Below, piece by piece: positions 1-7,274 of a stretch of DNA of 64,000 nucleotides (position 1 is its first letter; every line of letters begins with the position of its first letter). Under the pieces are notes generated by a model that saw only the letters and a program-made list of their open reading frames with translations, did no database searches and was not told where the DNA came from. Origin of the DNA: Lachnospiraceae bacterium (lineage in GTDB: Bacteria; Bacillota; Clostridia; Lachnospirales; Lachnospiraceae). The stretch is taken from contig JAPJQL010000005.1 in the NCBI GenBank assembly GCA_030825115.1, positions 1 to 64,000 on the forward strand, written 5' to 3'. A program made the translations under genes and the position numbers.

Positions 1-53
1 AGCGCGCCAGATTGTGGCTCTGGAGGCCAAGGGTTCGAATCCCTTTATCCACC
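1..53 (+). tRNA. tRNA-His (GUG), 5' end cut off
   Basis: The window opens inside a tRNA. An anticodon stem-loop (CCAGA, loop with GTG, TCTGG) is followed by a T-arm with the canonical TTCGAAT loop and an acceptor 3' strand ending TATCCAC plus discriminator C. A C discriminator is typical of tRNA-His. The 5' acceptor and most of the D-arm lie outside the window. CCA is not encoded. Confidence 0.85.
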
Positions 54-91
54 CTTTAGATTCCTTCGGGAATTTTTTTTTACCATAATTT

Positions 92-171
92 GCGGGTATG
101 GCGGAATTGGCAGACGCGCCAGATTTAGGTTCTGGTTCGAGAGAGTGCAGGTTCAAGTCCTGTTACCCGCA
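92..171 (+). tRNA. tRNA-Leu (UAG), prophage attachment gene
   Basis: An 80-nt tRNA with acceptor GCGGGTA/TACCCGC, anticodon stem CCAGA/TCTGG around TAG, a long variable arm as expected for class II leucine tRNA, and a TTCAAGT T-loop. Its last 22 bases are the left copy of the phage attachment core, so the integrated phage regenerates an intact tRNA. CCA is not encoded; the base after the discriminator A is C. Confidence 0.93.
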
Positions 172-172
172 C
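150..172 (+). other. attL core of prophage 1
   Basis: A 23-bp sequence beginning GGTTCAAGTCC and ending ACCCGCAC covers the T-arm and acceptor 3' strand of tRNA-Leu. It is repeated exactly at 39128-39150 and the flanks differ immediately outside. Integration into the 3' end of a tRNA by a tyrosine recombinase is well established. Confidence 0.92.
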
Positions 173-176
173 GTGA

Positions 177-207
177 AAAGTACTGTGTTTGCGGTACTTT
201 TTTTAAT
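177..207 (+). terminator. Terminator after tRNA-Leu
   Basis: An AAAGTAC...GTACTTT hairpin with a wobble-extended stem is followed by a T run (198-204). It ends tRNA-Leu transcription. The opposite strand also has an A/T-rich flank, so it may also stop integrase transcripts. It is phage DNA, so integration supplies the tRNA with its present terminator. Confidence 0.7.
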
Positions 208-1276
208 TCGTGTTGCATTTCGTGTTGCATAGATTTTCAAAATGTTCATTTGCTTTCCTGTTCATTTCCGCAGCCTGTCCCTCCATAGCATGCCTGTAAA
301 CCTCTTTTAATATCCCGTCGTTTCCCCATCCTCCGCGCTGCATGATATAGGCATCTGATATCCCCAGCGCATGTTGGATGCTGGCTGAATAATGCCGCAG
401 GTCATGGAAGCGGAAGTGCGGAAGCCCCGCCTTTTTTAAAATCCGGTCAAAATGGTTCGATATTTGGAATGGCAGAAGCCCTGCGACTAATCCTTTCCGC
501 CCTTTTAACTTATCAATCACGAAGTCAGGGAACTGTATATATCGTTCTCCGGCATAGCTTTTTGGTTTTTTTATCACCCATTCATTTTTATCATTTAATG
601 CCATTGAAAACTCTACATGCACAATATTGCCATTTATGTGATTTGAATCAAGGGCACATATCTCTCCGCGCCGCATCGGACCGAAAGCGGCCAGCAGGAC
701 AGGCAGTTCCATTGGAGTATCTTTTACTGCGTCCATAAGTTTTTTGACATCATCATCAGACGGGACGTAAAGTTTCGGTCGCACCTTTTGCGGCAGTTTC
801 GTCTGGAGCATAAAGTCCGGCCTGTAGGTTTTCATCACTATTGACAAAAGTCCATGAACATTTTTTACAGACTTGGGCGAGTGATTGAGAGCTTCTTTGT
901 TTATTTCGGTCTGGATCATTTGCTGTGTGATCAATAGGAGCTTTTTGTTCATAATCCCTTGCAAAGAGCATTTTCGTATCCGTTTATATTCCCTGACCGT
1001 AGATGGTGAGAGGACTGCAGAACGGCTTTCAATGTATTCATCCATGGCTTCTCCAAGTGTCTTGCTATATACAGAAGTTTGGTTTTCTTTATCTACCGCC
1101 CATGCTGCTGCCATTTTTTCGCATATGCGTTTTCCTTTGTCTGATTTTTCGTCACAGGTAAATGACTGATAGATTCGTTTTTTCTTAATGCTGCCATCGG
1201 GGGCAGTCAAGTATTCGTAATGGCTGAATACCTGGCAGCGCCATGATCCGGATGGAAGTTTCTTTGCTGTTGGCAT
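203..1276 (-). CDS. int: Phage tyrosine recombinase (integrase)
   Basis: A 357-residue site-specific recombinase that would integrate and excise prophage 1 at tRNA-Leu. An N-terminal AP2-like arm-binding region and a SAM-like core-binding domain (about residues 70-150) precede the catalytic domain. Catalytic residues visible are Arg in GPMRRGEICAL, the HDLRHY box, a GGWG motif and the nucleophile Tyr in EVYRHAME. The start chosen (MPTAKK) has AAAGGATG upstream; an in-frame extension of 18 residues has none. It lies within 35 bp of attL, reads toward the core, and its 3' end overlaps the arm-type repeat. A perfect 14-bp palindrome sits 17 bp upstream of the start and could be an operator. Confidence 0.95.
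   Translation of the reverse strand: MPTAKKLPSGSWRCQVFSHYEYLTAPDGSIKKKRIYQSFTCDEKSDKGKRICEKMAAAWAVDKENQTSVYSKTLGEAMDEYIESRSAVLSPSTVREYKRIRKCSLQGIMNKKLLLITQQMIQTEINKEALNHSPKSVKNVHGLLSIVMKTYRPDFMLQTKLPQKVRPKLYVPSDDDVKKLMDAVKDTPMELPVLLAAFGPMRRGEICALDSNHINGNIVHVEFSMALNDKNEWVIKKPKSYAGERYIQFPDFVIDKLKGRKGLVAGLLPFQISNHFDRILKKAGLPHFRFHDLRHYSASIQHALGISDAYIMQRGGWGNDGILKEVYRHAMEGQAAEMNRKANEHFENLCNTKCNTN
205..232 (+). repeat. Integrase arm-type repeat, left copy
   Basis: A 28-bp sequence containing two tandem copies of TTCGTGTTGCAT. An exact copy lies at 38980-39007, inside the right end of the prophage and in the same orientation. The left copy overlaps the last codons of the integrase gene. Direct repeats on both sides of the core are the expected form of arm-type binding sites for the integrase N-terminal domain; that role is inferred. 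Confidence 0.75.
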
Positions 1277-1292
1277 AATATCATCCTTTCTG

Positions 1293-1306
1293 TTGCGATA
1301 TCGCAA
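1293..1306. promoter_or_regulatory. Palindrome TTGCGATATCGCAA upstream of int
   Basis: A perfect 14-bp palindrome just upstream of the integrase ribosome binding site. Identical copies lie at 19864-19877 and 37767-37780, and a 12/14 match at 23121-23134, all within prophage 1. Its position suggests a repressor site for integrase; this is inference. Confidence 0.5.
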
Positions 1307-1421
1307 TGATTTTTGGTATAAAAAATACACCCATTGACCGGGTGTACCAGGGATGATATAATAAAGATGTTGAAGGCGATATTATATCCCGGTGCATTCC
1401 GGCAATAGTATCTATGTGAAA

Positions 1422-1454
1422 GCCGTTCCTGGTTGGCGCCAGGGGCGGTTTTTG
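1422..1454 (+). terminator. Plus-strand hairpin terminator with no obvious gene
   Basis: The stem is CCG..CCTGG / CCAGG..CGG, followed by TTTTTG. The T run is on the plus strand, yet the genes on either side run on the minus strand. The 130 bp between int and the PH-domain gene could hold a short plus-strand transcript; no coding sequence is evident there. Confidence 0.5.
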
Positions 1455-1461
1455 TTATATA

Positions 1462-1962
1462 TTATTGATTAGCCCTCATTGCATTTGCCATTTCTGAAGC
1501 TTGTTTTTTAATCCTATCCTCGTCAAATTGATCTATTTGTTTCATGAGGGCTGTCTTAAAAGCCTCTGGGCTAGCAACACCTTTGTACATATAAGAACCA
1601 GATGATGTAGTAATACTAATATTTCCATACCCTAAAATTTTTCCAAAGAGACCGCTGCTGGTGGAGATATTATTGATTTTATTCAGAGGAGAATCAAGGG
1701 ATTTCGTATTAATCAATCCCATTTTTCCAATAAGTCGTTTGTTTGTAAACCCTAGCTCAGTAGTCAAAAAGCGAATTAATGGACCGGTCATAAGTAAAAG
1801 TATGATAAAAATACATCCAATCATTGCGCTAAAATCACTGAGACCTGACAGGAAGAAAAGTGCAGCAATGATTCCGCGAGGCAACAGTGCTATCCAGTGT
1901 TGCTTTCCTTCACAAACAATACTTTCCTTTGTTGTTATAGTGCTTTGTAGATACTTTCCCAT
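1462..1962 (-). CDS. Membrane-anchored PH-domain (bPH) protein
   Basis: 166 residues. A bacterial pleckstrin-homology-like domain is suggested by the C-terminal half, with the tract NKRLIGKMGLINTKSLDSPLN and the repeated ITTSSGSY strand pattern. It is preceded by two hydrophobic segments (about residues 25-70) likely to span the membrane. Such proteins are common in the lysogeny region of Firmicutes prophages; their role there is unknown. The second Met was chosen because GAGGA is 6-7 bases ahead of it. It follows the repressor and peptidase genes on the same strand. Confidence 0.7.
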   Translation of the reverse strand: MGKYLQSTITTKESIVCEGKQHWIALLPRGIIAALFFLSGLSDFSAMIGCIFIILLLMTGPLIRFLTTELGFTNKRLIGKMGLINTKSLDSPLNKINNISTSSGLFGKILGYGNISITTSSGSYMYKGVASPEAFKTALMKQIDQFDEDRIKKQASEMANAMRANQ

Positions 1963-2005
1963 ACCCATTCCTCTTTTCTTAGTATTTTATTAAAAGAGCC
2001 AGTGG

Positions 2006-2716
2006 CTATTTTAATCGTACTCCCATCCTGCGATAGCGTTCCACAGTACTTCTATACTCCGCAGGTAAAGGCAATCCTGATTTCAAAATCCGTAAAATAT
2101 ACAGGTATTTGTCCACAGGGTCATAGATGGCTTCATAGTCATTGTTATTCGGTATATGTTGTGCAATTTTCCCCCGTGGGAAGAATATCTGTTCCAATTG
2201 CAGTTCCGGTTGTGATGGCTCCCGTGGCACACTGTGTGAAATCTCACGAAACCATTCTTTGTATGAAGCCAAAGCACGGTTCGAGGCTGCATACGACAGC
2301 CCGAATGTATCATGAATCCGATCCGCGTCCCGATAGCCATACTTATGTATGAGAATGCGGGGAGCAAGGAAGTGGCTGGCGAATTCATCAGCATCATCTT
2401 CGTTTTCCTTAGTATCTTCTTCATGACCTAATATGTTGTGTCCAAACTCATGCATAAGCGAAAATAGAACTCTTGAATTTGATTGCTGTTCATTATAGGC
2501 TATTATATTTGCAAATGTGAATGAGTCTTTTGAATATGCAATTGCCAATTCATAAATACGCTTGTTTAATTGCTGCAATTCACTATAAGAGTATATCTTA
2601 AATCCATAGTGGCCAATAACCGATGTGTGGTCAATAGGAAAAGTTTGTATATTACATTCAATATATATCTTGACAATCTTTTCCATCAAAACGCAATGAG
2701 TAATTGAATGAAGCAT
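2006..2716 (-). CDS. immA: ImmA/IrrE-type metallopeptidase
   Basis: 236 residues with the zinc-protease motif HEFGHNILGHEED (about residue 91) and a downstream acidic EDDADEFASHFLAP block that supplies the third ligand. This matches the ImmA/IrrE (DUF955) family. In ICEBs1 and related phages ImmA cleaves the adjacent repressor to trigger induction. It sits directly downstream of the C1-like repressor, 17 bp apart and on the same strand, which supports that pairing. An internal Met at residue 11 is an alternative start. Confidence 0.9.
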   Translation of the reverse strand: MLHSITHCVLMEKIVKIYIECNIQTFPIDHTSVIGHYGFKIYSYSELQQLNKRIYELAIAYSKDSFTFANIIAYNEQQSNSRVLFSLMHEFGHNILGHEEDTKENEDDADEFASHFLAPRILIHKYGYRDADRIHDTFGLSYAASNRALASYKEWFREISHSVPREPSQPELQLEQIFFPRGKIAQHIPNNNDYEAIYDPVDKYLYILRILKSGLPLPAEYRSTVERYRRMGVRLK

Positions 2717-2733
2717 AGTTATAATTACATTCC

Positions 2734-3048
2734 TTAATTTATTTCGGACAAAAGTTTGATTAATTCCATTTTTTGCTCAGTCGTCATGTTTTTACCATTT
2801 CTTGCGATTAACCTCTTTGTATCCTCATAAGTAGGTTCTTTAAGTGGAATAGAGTCATCACAAAAATATTCTGGTTCTACACCAAGTTCTTTTGAAATTC
2901 TAATAAGAACCTCAATATCTGCTTTTTTGCTATCTCGCCTTATCATTGAGTATATTGTAGTCGGTGCGACACCTATTTTTTGTGCGAGTTCATTAGCATT
3001 TGTTCCTTGCTCCTTCATAATAGTATCCAGTTTTTTGCCAATTCCCAT
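2734..3048 (-). CDS. C1-like XRE-family repressor
   Basis: 104 residues. The N-terminal helix-turn-helix (about residues 8-60, with NELAQKIGVAPTTIYSMI as the recognition unit) is typical of Cro/C1 repressors. The short C-terminal tail has no peptidase domain, consistent with induction through the neighbouring ImmA peptidase rather than self-cleavage. It is transcribed away from the Cro-like gene and has its own promoter in the shared 160-bp intergenic switch. Confidence 0.9.
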   Translation of the reverse strand: MGIGKKLDTIMKEQGTNANELAQKIGVAPTTIYSMIRRDSKKADIEVLIRISKELGVEPEYFCDDSIPLKEPTYEDTKRLIARNGKNMTTEQKMELIKLLSEIN

Positions 3049-3087
3049 TTCTTTTCACCTCACTTATATATAATACTAGCATATTTG

Positions 3088-3116
3088 AGTATATAAGTAA
3101 ATAAAAAAATTGGCAA
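3088..3116 (-). promoter_or_regulatory. Repressor promoter (PRM-like)
   Basis: Read on the minus strand: -35 TTGCCA, 17-bp spacer, -10 TATACT, followed by the repressor ribosome binding site. The -10 overlaps a TTGAGTATAT half-site, so the repressor probably controls its own synthesis. Confidence 0.75.
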
Positions 3117-3131
3117 ATGAGTAAAAAACTG

Positions 3132-3160
3132 TTGACAATATGCTCGAATGAGTATATCAT
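3132..3160 (+). promoter_or_regulatory. Early lytic promoter (PR-like) with operator
   Basis: Consensus -35 TTGACA, 17-bp spacer, -10 TATCAT. The spacer is itself an imperfect palindrome, ATATGCTCGAATGAGTATAT, placing an operator between the two boxes. Related GAGTA half-sites occur at about 3087 and 3119. It drives the Cro-like gene and the early operon. Confidence 0.85.
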
Positions 3161-3208
3161 TTAAACATGACTCAACGCAAATGCGTATATAGAAGGGGGT
3201 GAAAGTAA

Positions 3209-3418
3209 ATGCCATACTCAAATTTGAAAGCGGAAATGGGACGATATGATATCACTATTGAGGCAATCGCAACAACATTAGGAATCCATCGGAATAGCGT
3301 TTCTTACAAATTGAATAAAGGTGGTTCTTTTTCAATTGAGGAAGCTGATGTAATTCAGAAAACATTTTTCCCCAATATTCCATTATCAACACTTTTTCAA
3401 AAAGACAATATGGAATAA
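3209..3418 (+). CDS. Cro-like HTH protein
   Basis: 69 residues, almost entirely a helix-turn-helix fold: IEAIATTLGIHRNSVSYKLN is the HTH, followed by a short dimerisation-like tail. The ribosome binding site AGAAGGGGGTG lies 7 bases before ATG. As the first gene of the rightward early operon opposite the repressor, it most likely acts as the Cro-type antagonist of lysogeny. Confidence 0.88.
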   Translation: MPYSNLKAEMGRYDITIEAIATTLGIHRNSVSYKLNKGGSFSIEEADVIQKTFFPNIPLSTLFQKDNME

Positions 3419-3502
3419 AACAAACGTCTGTTCGATAAAACTAATATATCATTATCGAACGTAGGTGTCAATGGGAAAGCGAGGAAAGGAGGTGAGGTAA
3501 AA

Positions 3503-3691
3503 ATGCGGAGAGAAACTGTAATTTCAGTAGAAAAACCATTGACTGCATTACAGAGAAAAAATTTTAAGAAGGAGCATCCTGGATATCGTTTGTGTCTTAG
3601 ACTTCGCTATCCAAATGCTCCGCTGATTATTTCAATAATTGTTCTATTGCTTGTAGTAGCAGAGCCAATTCTTGTCGATATGCTCCGATAG
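3503..3691 (+). CDS. Small single-pass membrane protein
   Basis: 62 residues, basic N-terminus followed by a hydrophobic helix (about 44-60, IISIIVLLLVVAEPILV). Strong ribosome binding site GAAAGGAGGTGAGG. Upstream, at 3432-3461, an inverted repeat TTCGATA/TATCGAA could be an operator or hairpin. Its last 65 bp overlap an opposing reading frame. No family recognised; small early membrane proteins of this kind are common in temperate phages. Confidence 0.6.
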   Translation: MRRETVISVEKPLTALQRKNFKKEHPGYRLCLRLRYPNAPLIISIIVLLLVVAEPILVDMLR

Positions 3692-3989
3692 CAGCGAAGA
3701 TGGAGATGATTATAGGGACCAGCCAATGTATTTTATCTGCTTTTAATTCAGATAAATAAGCTTTTCCATTCTCGGAAATTTTTACGGAAATAAGTTGAAT
3801 CTCGATTTTGGAAACTTGTCCTGAGCCAAAAGGGAAAAATCCATCCTTTGTTTTAGCATCAAGGAGACCTTCAGAACGAAGAAATTTTATAACAGCCAGT
3901 TCTTGTTCTGAGAGGTGAGAGCAGTTTAAATCTCCTAACCTTTTTATTTTTTTAAGCATTTTTAATTGATTGGGCGATAGTTGTTTCAA
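3627..3989 (-). CDS. Putative winged-helix protein with C-terminal membrane segment
   Basis: 120 residues from a TTG start preceded by AAAGGGGGG. The N-terminal 60 residues look like a winged helix (LSPNQLKMLKKIKRLGDLN, then EQELAVIKFLRSEGLL). The C-terminus has a hydrophobic segment (WLVPIIISIFAAIGAY). It runs against the early operon and overlaps the 3' end of the small membrane gene. Function unknown; coding status is supported by the structured domain pattern and start site rather than by a recognised family. Confidence 0.55.
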   Translation of the reverse strand: MKQLSPNQLKMLKKIKRLGDLNCSHLSEQELAVIKFLRSEGLLDAKTKDGFFPFGSGQVSKIEIQLISVKISENGKAYLSELKADKIHWLVPIIISIFAAIGAYRQELALLLQAIEQLLK

Positions 3990-4070
3990 TAGTTATTCCC
4001 CCCTTTGTGCGATAAAGAGATTGTATCACATGGAGGAAAAGATTACCAGAGCAGAAAGGAGAGTGAAGGA

Positions 4071-4361
4071 GTGGCAAAAACAAAACCATCTGAAATTGAG
4101 GAACGCAGGAGGCTTGTACGGGCTTGTGTTGCAAGTAAGCGTGAACTTAACGGTTGGGATAACAAGCAAGTGGCCGCGAAGTGCCGTTTCTCTGTAGACA
4201 CTTTACGAAACAGGATGGACAGACCGGAGACATTTACACTGGAGGAACTTTGGAATATGGGAATCATGATCTACATATATGATGGACAGTCAAAGCTTCC
4301 AGATGGTGACGGATTAGTGGAGATTTCAGGGAGAGGAGGTGAACGACAATGTGTGAACTGA
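4071..4361 (+). CDS. Small HTH-like early regulator
   Basis: 96 residues from GTG with AAAGGAG 9 bases upstream. Basic N-terminus, then a region compatible with a helix-turn-helix (NKQVAAKCRFSVDTLRNRM) and a conserved-looking FTLEELWNMGI segment seen in short phage transcription factors. A longer in-frame start at 4005 lacks a ribosome binding site. It overlaps the next gene by 13 bp. Confidence 0.65.
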   Translation: MAKTKPSEIEERRRLVRACVASKRELNGWDNKQVAAKCRFSVDTLRNRMDRPETFTLEELWNMGIMIYIYDGQSKLPDGDGLVEISGRGGERQCVN

Positions 4362-4537
4362 AATACATACCGGTGCAGAGCCGACCGCGGCAGGAGCCGG
4401 AGCCTGCGGAGCATAAGCCTACGCTGGCAGACATCTGCGACCGGTTTGAGGGCATCGTGTTCGTCTACTGGCTGCTGGGGATGTGCACGCAGGGCGCGGT
4501 GATCTGGCTGTTAGTCAATATTGTAAAGGCGGTGTAG
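4349..4537 (+). CDS. Small membrane protein, early operon
   Basis: 62 residues with a C-terminal hydrophobic stretch (IVFVYWLLGMCTQGAVIWLLV). Ribosome binding site GAGAGGAGGTGAACGACA. Tightly packed between its neighbours. No family recognised. Confidence 0.6.
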   Translation: MCELKYIPVQSRPRQEPEPAEHKPTLADICDRFEGIVFVYWLLGMCTQGAVIWLLVNIVKAV

Positions 4538-4540
4538 GCG

Positions 4541-4660
4541 ATGGGCGCAGCAACATGCCGGACATGCCGTTACGGCAGCCGGTGCCTGGAGCGGAGCCGG
4601 ATGTACCCGTGCAGGGATTATCAGGAGAGAAAGGAGGAGGACTATGAGATGCTCGGATAA
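4541..4660 (+). CDS. Cysteine-rich mini-protein
   Basis: 39 residues with CRTCRYGSRC and a further PCRDY, a pattern that could bind zinc. It begins 3 bp after the preceding stop and overlaps the next gene by 17 bp. A truncated copy of its 3' half occurs at about 4800-4845. Function unknown. Confidence 0.5.
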   Translation: MGAATCRTCRYGSRCLERSRMYPCRDYQERKEEDYEMLG

Positions 4661-4784
4661 TTGCGGTTATTACTGGCAGGATGAGAATGATGATCACCCA
4701 AGATGCCATTTTGATAACTGGAATCAAATCGGAAAAGCCCCATGCGAACAGGAAGAATTCCAAGACTTCGAAGATTACATCTAA
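4644..4784 (+). CDS. Small acidic cysteine-containing protein
   Basis: 46 residues; Cys at positions 3, 7, 21 and 34 could bind a metal. The AAAGGAGGAGG ribosome binding site lies immediately upstream, inside the preceding gene. Acidic C-terminus. No family recognised. Confidence 0.5.
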   Translation: MRCSDNCGYYWQDENDDHPRCHFDNWNQIGKAPCEQEEFQDFEDYI

Positions 4785-4797
4785 AATTATTCCCGCC

Positions 4798-4845
4798 ATG
4801 GCGGAGCTGGATGTATCCGTGCAGGGATTATGAGAGGAAGGAGGA
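4798..4845 (+). pseudogene. Partial duplicate of the 4541-4660 gene
   Basis: The stretch around GCGGAGCTGGATGTATCC closely repeats 4588-4640 (GCGGAGCCGGATGTACCC) with a few substitutions, through the shared GTGCAGGGATTAT and into the purine-rich GAAGGAGG. Only the 3' half of the parent is present and no start remains. The duplication now supplies the ribosome binding site for the next gene. Confidence 0.45.
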
Positions 4846-4853
4846 TGGCAAGG

Positions 4854-5180
4854 ATGAAAGACAGGCTGAAAAAGAAAGCTGAAAAGCGTAAGCGTAAGAT
4901 GGTGCACCAGCTGCTTGACCTGGCGCTGGATATCAACGGATTGGAGCGACGTAAGCAGGAAATCACAGGGAATTTACCGACAGTATTTTTTAATTTCTCT
5001 GGGCATATCTGCGTGGTGGAGATAGAGATATGTGCAGACGGATGGTATCCGGGCGCGGTCAAAGACAAGGGGCTATGGCTGGATGCCAAAGACCAGAAAA
5101 AGCTGCTGGATGGGATACAGGAGATGAGGGCGATAAAAGCAGAAACCCCAGCTGCGGGAACAGCCGGGGGATCAAGGTAA
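4854..5180 (+). CDS. Hypothetical basic early protein
   Basis: 108 residues. Very basic N-terminus (KDRLKKKAEKRKRK), a helical segment, then a beta-rich section with VVEIEICADGWYPGAV. The start at 4854 is chosen because AAGGAGG lies 9 bases upstream; earlier in-frame ATGs sit on top of that site. The family is not recognised; small phage proteins of this length usually act on host or replication functions. Confidence 0.6.
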   Translation: MKDRLKKKAEKRKRKMVHQLLDLALDINGLERRKQEITGNLPTVFFNFSGHICVVEIEICADGWYPGAVKDKGLWLDAKDQKKLLDGIQEMRAIKAETPAAGTAGGSR

Positions 5181-5232
5181 TACAAAAACCATTTACACCC
5201 CCATTATAGGGGGATTTGAGGAGGATTGCAAG

Positions 5233-5733
5233 ATGAATTTGAGATTACATGACTTAACTGAGCAGTATGAGGTTTTATTGGATATGATGTACGACCCAGA
5301 AGTGGACGAGCAGACGGTCCGGGACACCATGGAAGCTATCTGGGGCGAGATCGAGGACAAGGCTGATGGGTACGCCAAGATCATTTTTGGCATGAAGGCG
5401 GACATTGAGGTGCTGCAAGCAGAGGAGAGACGCCTGCAGGCACGCCGCCAGAGCCTGGAAGCCCGCCAGAAGTGGCTGAAAGAGAACCTGATGGCGAACA
5501 TGCAGGCGATCGGCAAGGAGAAGTTCAAGACTGCGCTGTTCTCCTTCTCTATCCAGAAGAACGGTGGAAAGGAGCCCTTGGTCATTGATGGGGGCATTGA
5601 AGACATCCCAGGCAAGTTTCTCATCCCACAGCCCCCGGCTGTCGACAATGATGCAGTGCGTGCGCTGCTGGCAGAGAAGCAGGTTGACTGGGCACACCTG
5701 GAGCCGCGCGGCGTGCACCTGGGTATCCGGTGA
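5233..5733 (+). CDS. Siphovirus Gp157-like protein
   Basis: 166 residues. The N-terminal helical region (YEVLLDMMYDPEVDEQTVRDTM), the central coiled coil (about 60-100, rich in Glu, Arg and Gln) and the C-terminal IQKNGGKEPLVIDG block match the Gp157 family found at the head of siphovirus replication modules. Gp157 of phage Sfi21 has been linked to phage resistance; its biochemical role is unclear. GAGGAGG precedes the start. Its stop overlaps the next start (TGATG). Confidence 0.85.
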   Translation: MNLRLHDLTEQYEVLLDMMYDPEVDEQTVRDTMEAIWGEIEDKADGYAKIIFGMKADIEVLQAEERRLQARRQSLEARQKWLKENLMANMQAIGKEKFKTALFSFSIQKNGGKEPLVIDGGIEDIPGKFLIPQPPAVDNDAVRALLAEKQVDWAHLEPRGVHLGIR

Positions 5734-5966
5734 TGGGGCGGCAGGAGATCACTCCGTTCCGTATGCAGGTGCTGATGGATGTGGCAGCCCGTATCGTTAA
5801 GATCATGGTAACGGGCGCATGGCACCTGTCTTTTGAAGAGATGGACATGGTGCTGGCACTGGTGCGGCATGGGATGGAAGAAAGCATTGAGAGGAATAAG
5901 AGAGGAGACAGTGAAGATGTTCTTGAAGACAGGGGAAATGAAGAAGATCATGAAGTCCAGCCTTAA
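5733..5966 (+). CDS. Hypothetical early protein
   Basis: 77 residues. The start overlaps the upstream stop in a TGATG arrangement, which suggests translational coupling. Helical N-terminus with hydrophobic periodicity, then an acidic tail. Its 3' end overlaps the next gene by 50 bp. No family recognised. Confidence 0.6.
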   Translation: MGRQEITPFRMQVLMDVAARIVKIMVTGAWHLSFEEMDMVLALVRHGMEESIERNKRGDSEDVLEDRGNEEDHEVQP

Positions 5967-6609
5967 GCGGCATGGGCTGATCGTGGGAAACATTGACGGC
6001 CGTTACCTGGTGTATTCTGATAACTGGGGCGTGTATGTGGAGCACGCTTTTGCCACAAACAAGTTCAAGGCAGCCATCATGGAGCTGATCGGCGACCTGC
6101 CGGAGCCATATGAGTGCTACATGTATACAATTGAGCCAGACAAGGAGCTGAAGCAGGAGCGGGTATTGGACTACCCGGACCCGTATGAGCTGTGGAAGGA
6201 GGCAAAGGACTTTGGGGCGATTGCCCCCATGTACCTGGTAGCGTGGCCACACGAGTACGTGGTTTACCAGCGCAAGAGCGACCTCAGGTTCATTGTTGCG
6301 CTGCGGGGCCTTACCACGGCAGCGATCTCGTCCAGTGAGCTTGACCAGTCATCGGAGTCGATGCCGGGCAGGCCGTGCATCCTGAATGGCCAGGTGGTGT
6401 ATTACAAGAACGAATCAACCATCTACTGGGTACATACAGAATCTCCAGGGCACCGTGCGTTGGAAGTCCTGTTCCCGCACATGAGGGGCATCAGCTTCTT
6501 TGAGGATGACTGGCTGGAGAAAGAAGCCATGGAAGCGGAATCCGGTGAGTCAGACGGGGATGATGCTGATGCGACGGAGGAAACGGCAGACGAGCAGCTG
6601 CCATATTAG
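5917..6609 (+). CDS. Hypothetical replication-module protein
   Basis: 230 residues from the ATG preceded by AGAGGAG at 9 bases. The chain is mixed alpha/beta with many aromatic residues and ends in an acidic tail (EAESGESDGDDADATEETA), a feature of proteins that interact with single-strand-binding proteins. It lies between Gp157 and the AAA NTPase gene, so a DNA-metabolism role is likely, but no domain is recognised. Confidence 0.65.
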   Translation: MFLKTGEMKKIMKSSLKRHGLIVGNIDGRYLVYSDNWGVYVEHAFATNKFKAAIMELIGDLPEPYECYMYTIEPDKELKQERVLDYPDPYELWKEAKDFGAIAPMYLVAWPHEYVVYQRKSDLRFIVALRGLTTAAISSSELDQSSESMPGRPCILNGQVVYYKNESTIYWVHTESPGHRALEVLFPHMRGISFFEDDWLEKEAMEAESGESDGDDADATEETADEQLPY

Positions 6610-6620
6610 AGGAGGACACC

Positions 6621-7274
6621 ATGGGATTGCCAGTATTGATCTATGGGAAATCCGGGAGCGGGAAATCCCGGAGCCTAAAATTTTTTGATGAAGATGAGAT
6701 TGTCCTGCTGAACACAGAGATGAAGGAACTTCCATTCCGCAAGCGCTTCAAGAAGACTGGGAGCAGTGACGATGTTGGGAAGATTATAGCAACAATCAAC
6801 CAAAACCCAGAAAAAGTATTCGTGATCGATGATGCCGGGTATATCATGACACATCATTTCATGGCGAACCACCGGAATAAAAAAGGGAACGCTTCATTTG
6901 AAATGTACGACGATATTGCGGATGCTATGTATTGGCTGGTAAAAAGGGTCAAGACCGAGGTAGAGGACCCGGAAAAAATAGTGTATATCATTTTCCATGA
7001 GGATACGGATGATTATGGGGTTTCGCGGCTTAGGACGATTGGGAAGCAGCTGGACAGGAAAGTATGCCTGGAAGGGATGGTCACAATCTGTATACGCTGC
7101 ATGAGTGAAAACGGGAACCATTTCTTCCGGACGGTTACTGATGGCTCTGATATCACCAAAACCCCAGAAGAGATGTTTGATGGACCGGAGATTGAAAATA
7201 ATCTGAAATTAGTAGACGATTCCATCCGTGAATTTTATGGATGGAAGAAAAAGGAGGACAAGAACCATGATTAA
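6621..7274 (+). CDS. AAA-type phage nucleotide-binding protein
   Basis: 217 residues. Walker A is GKSGSGKS at residues 9-16 and Walker B is KVFVIDDAG near residue 70, a compact RecA-fold NTPase of the AAA_24 / phage nucleotide-binding type. Such proteins often accompany a DUF669 protein and a helicase-primase and are thought to act in recombination or replication. GAGGAGG precedes ATG. It overlaps the next gene by 8 bp. Confidence 0.85.
   Translation: MGLPVLIYGKSGSGKSRSLKFFDEDEIVLLNTEMKELPFRKRFKKTGSSDDVGKIIATINQNPEKVFVIDDAGYIMTHHFMANHRNKKGNASFEMYDDIADAMYWLVKRVKTEVEDPEKIVYIIFHEDTDDYGVSRLRTIGKQLDRKVCLEGMVTICIRCMSENGNHFFRTVTDGSDITKTPEEMFDGPEIENNLKLVDDSIREFYGWKKKEDKNHD

Noticed and set aside
2083..2424. 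Minus-strand 113-residue frame inside the ImmA gene
   Set aside because: Overlaps the metallopeptidase in another frame, low-complexity His/Met-rich composition and no start signal.
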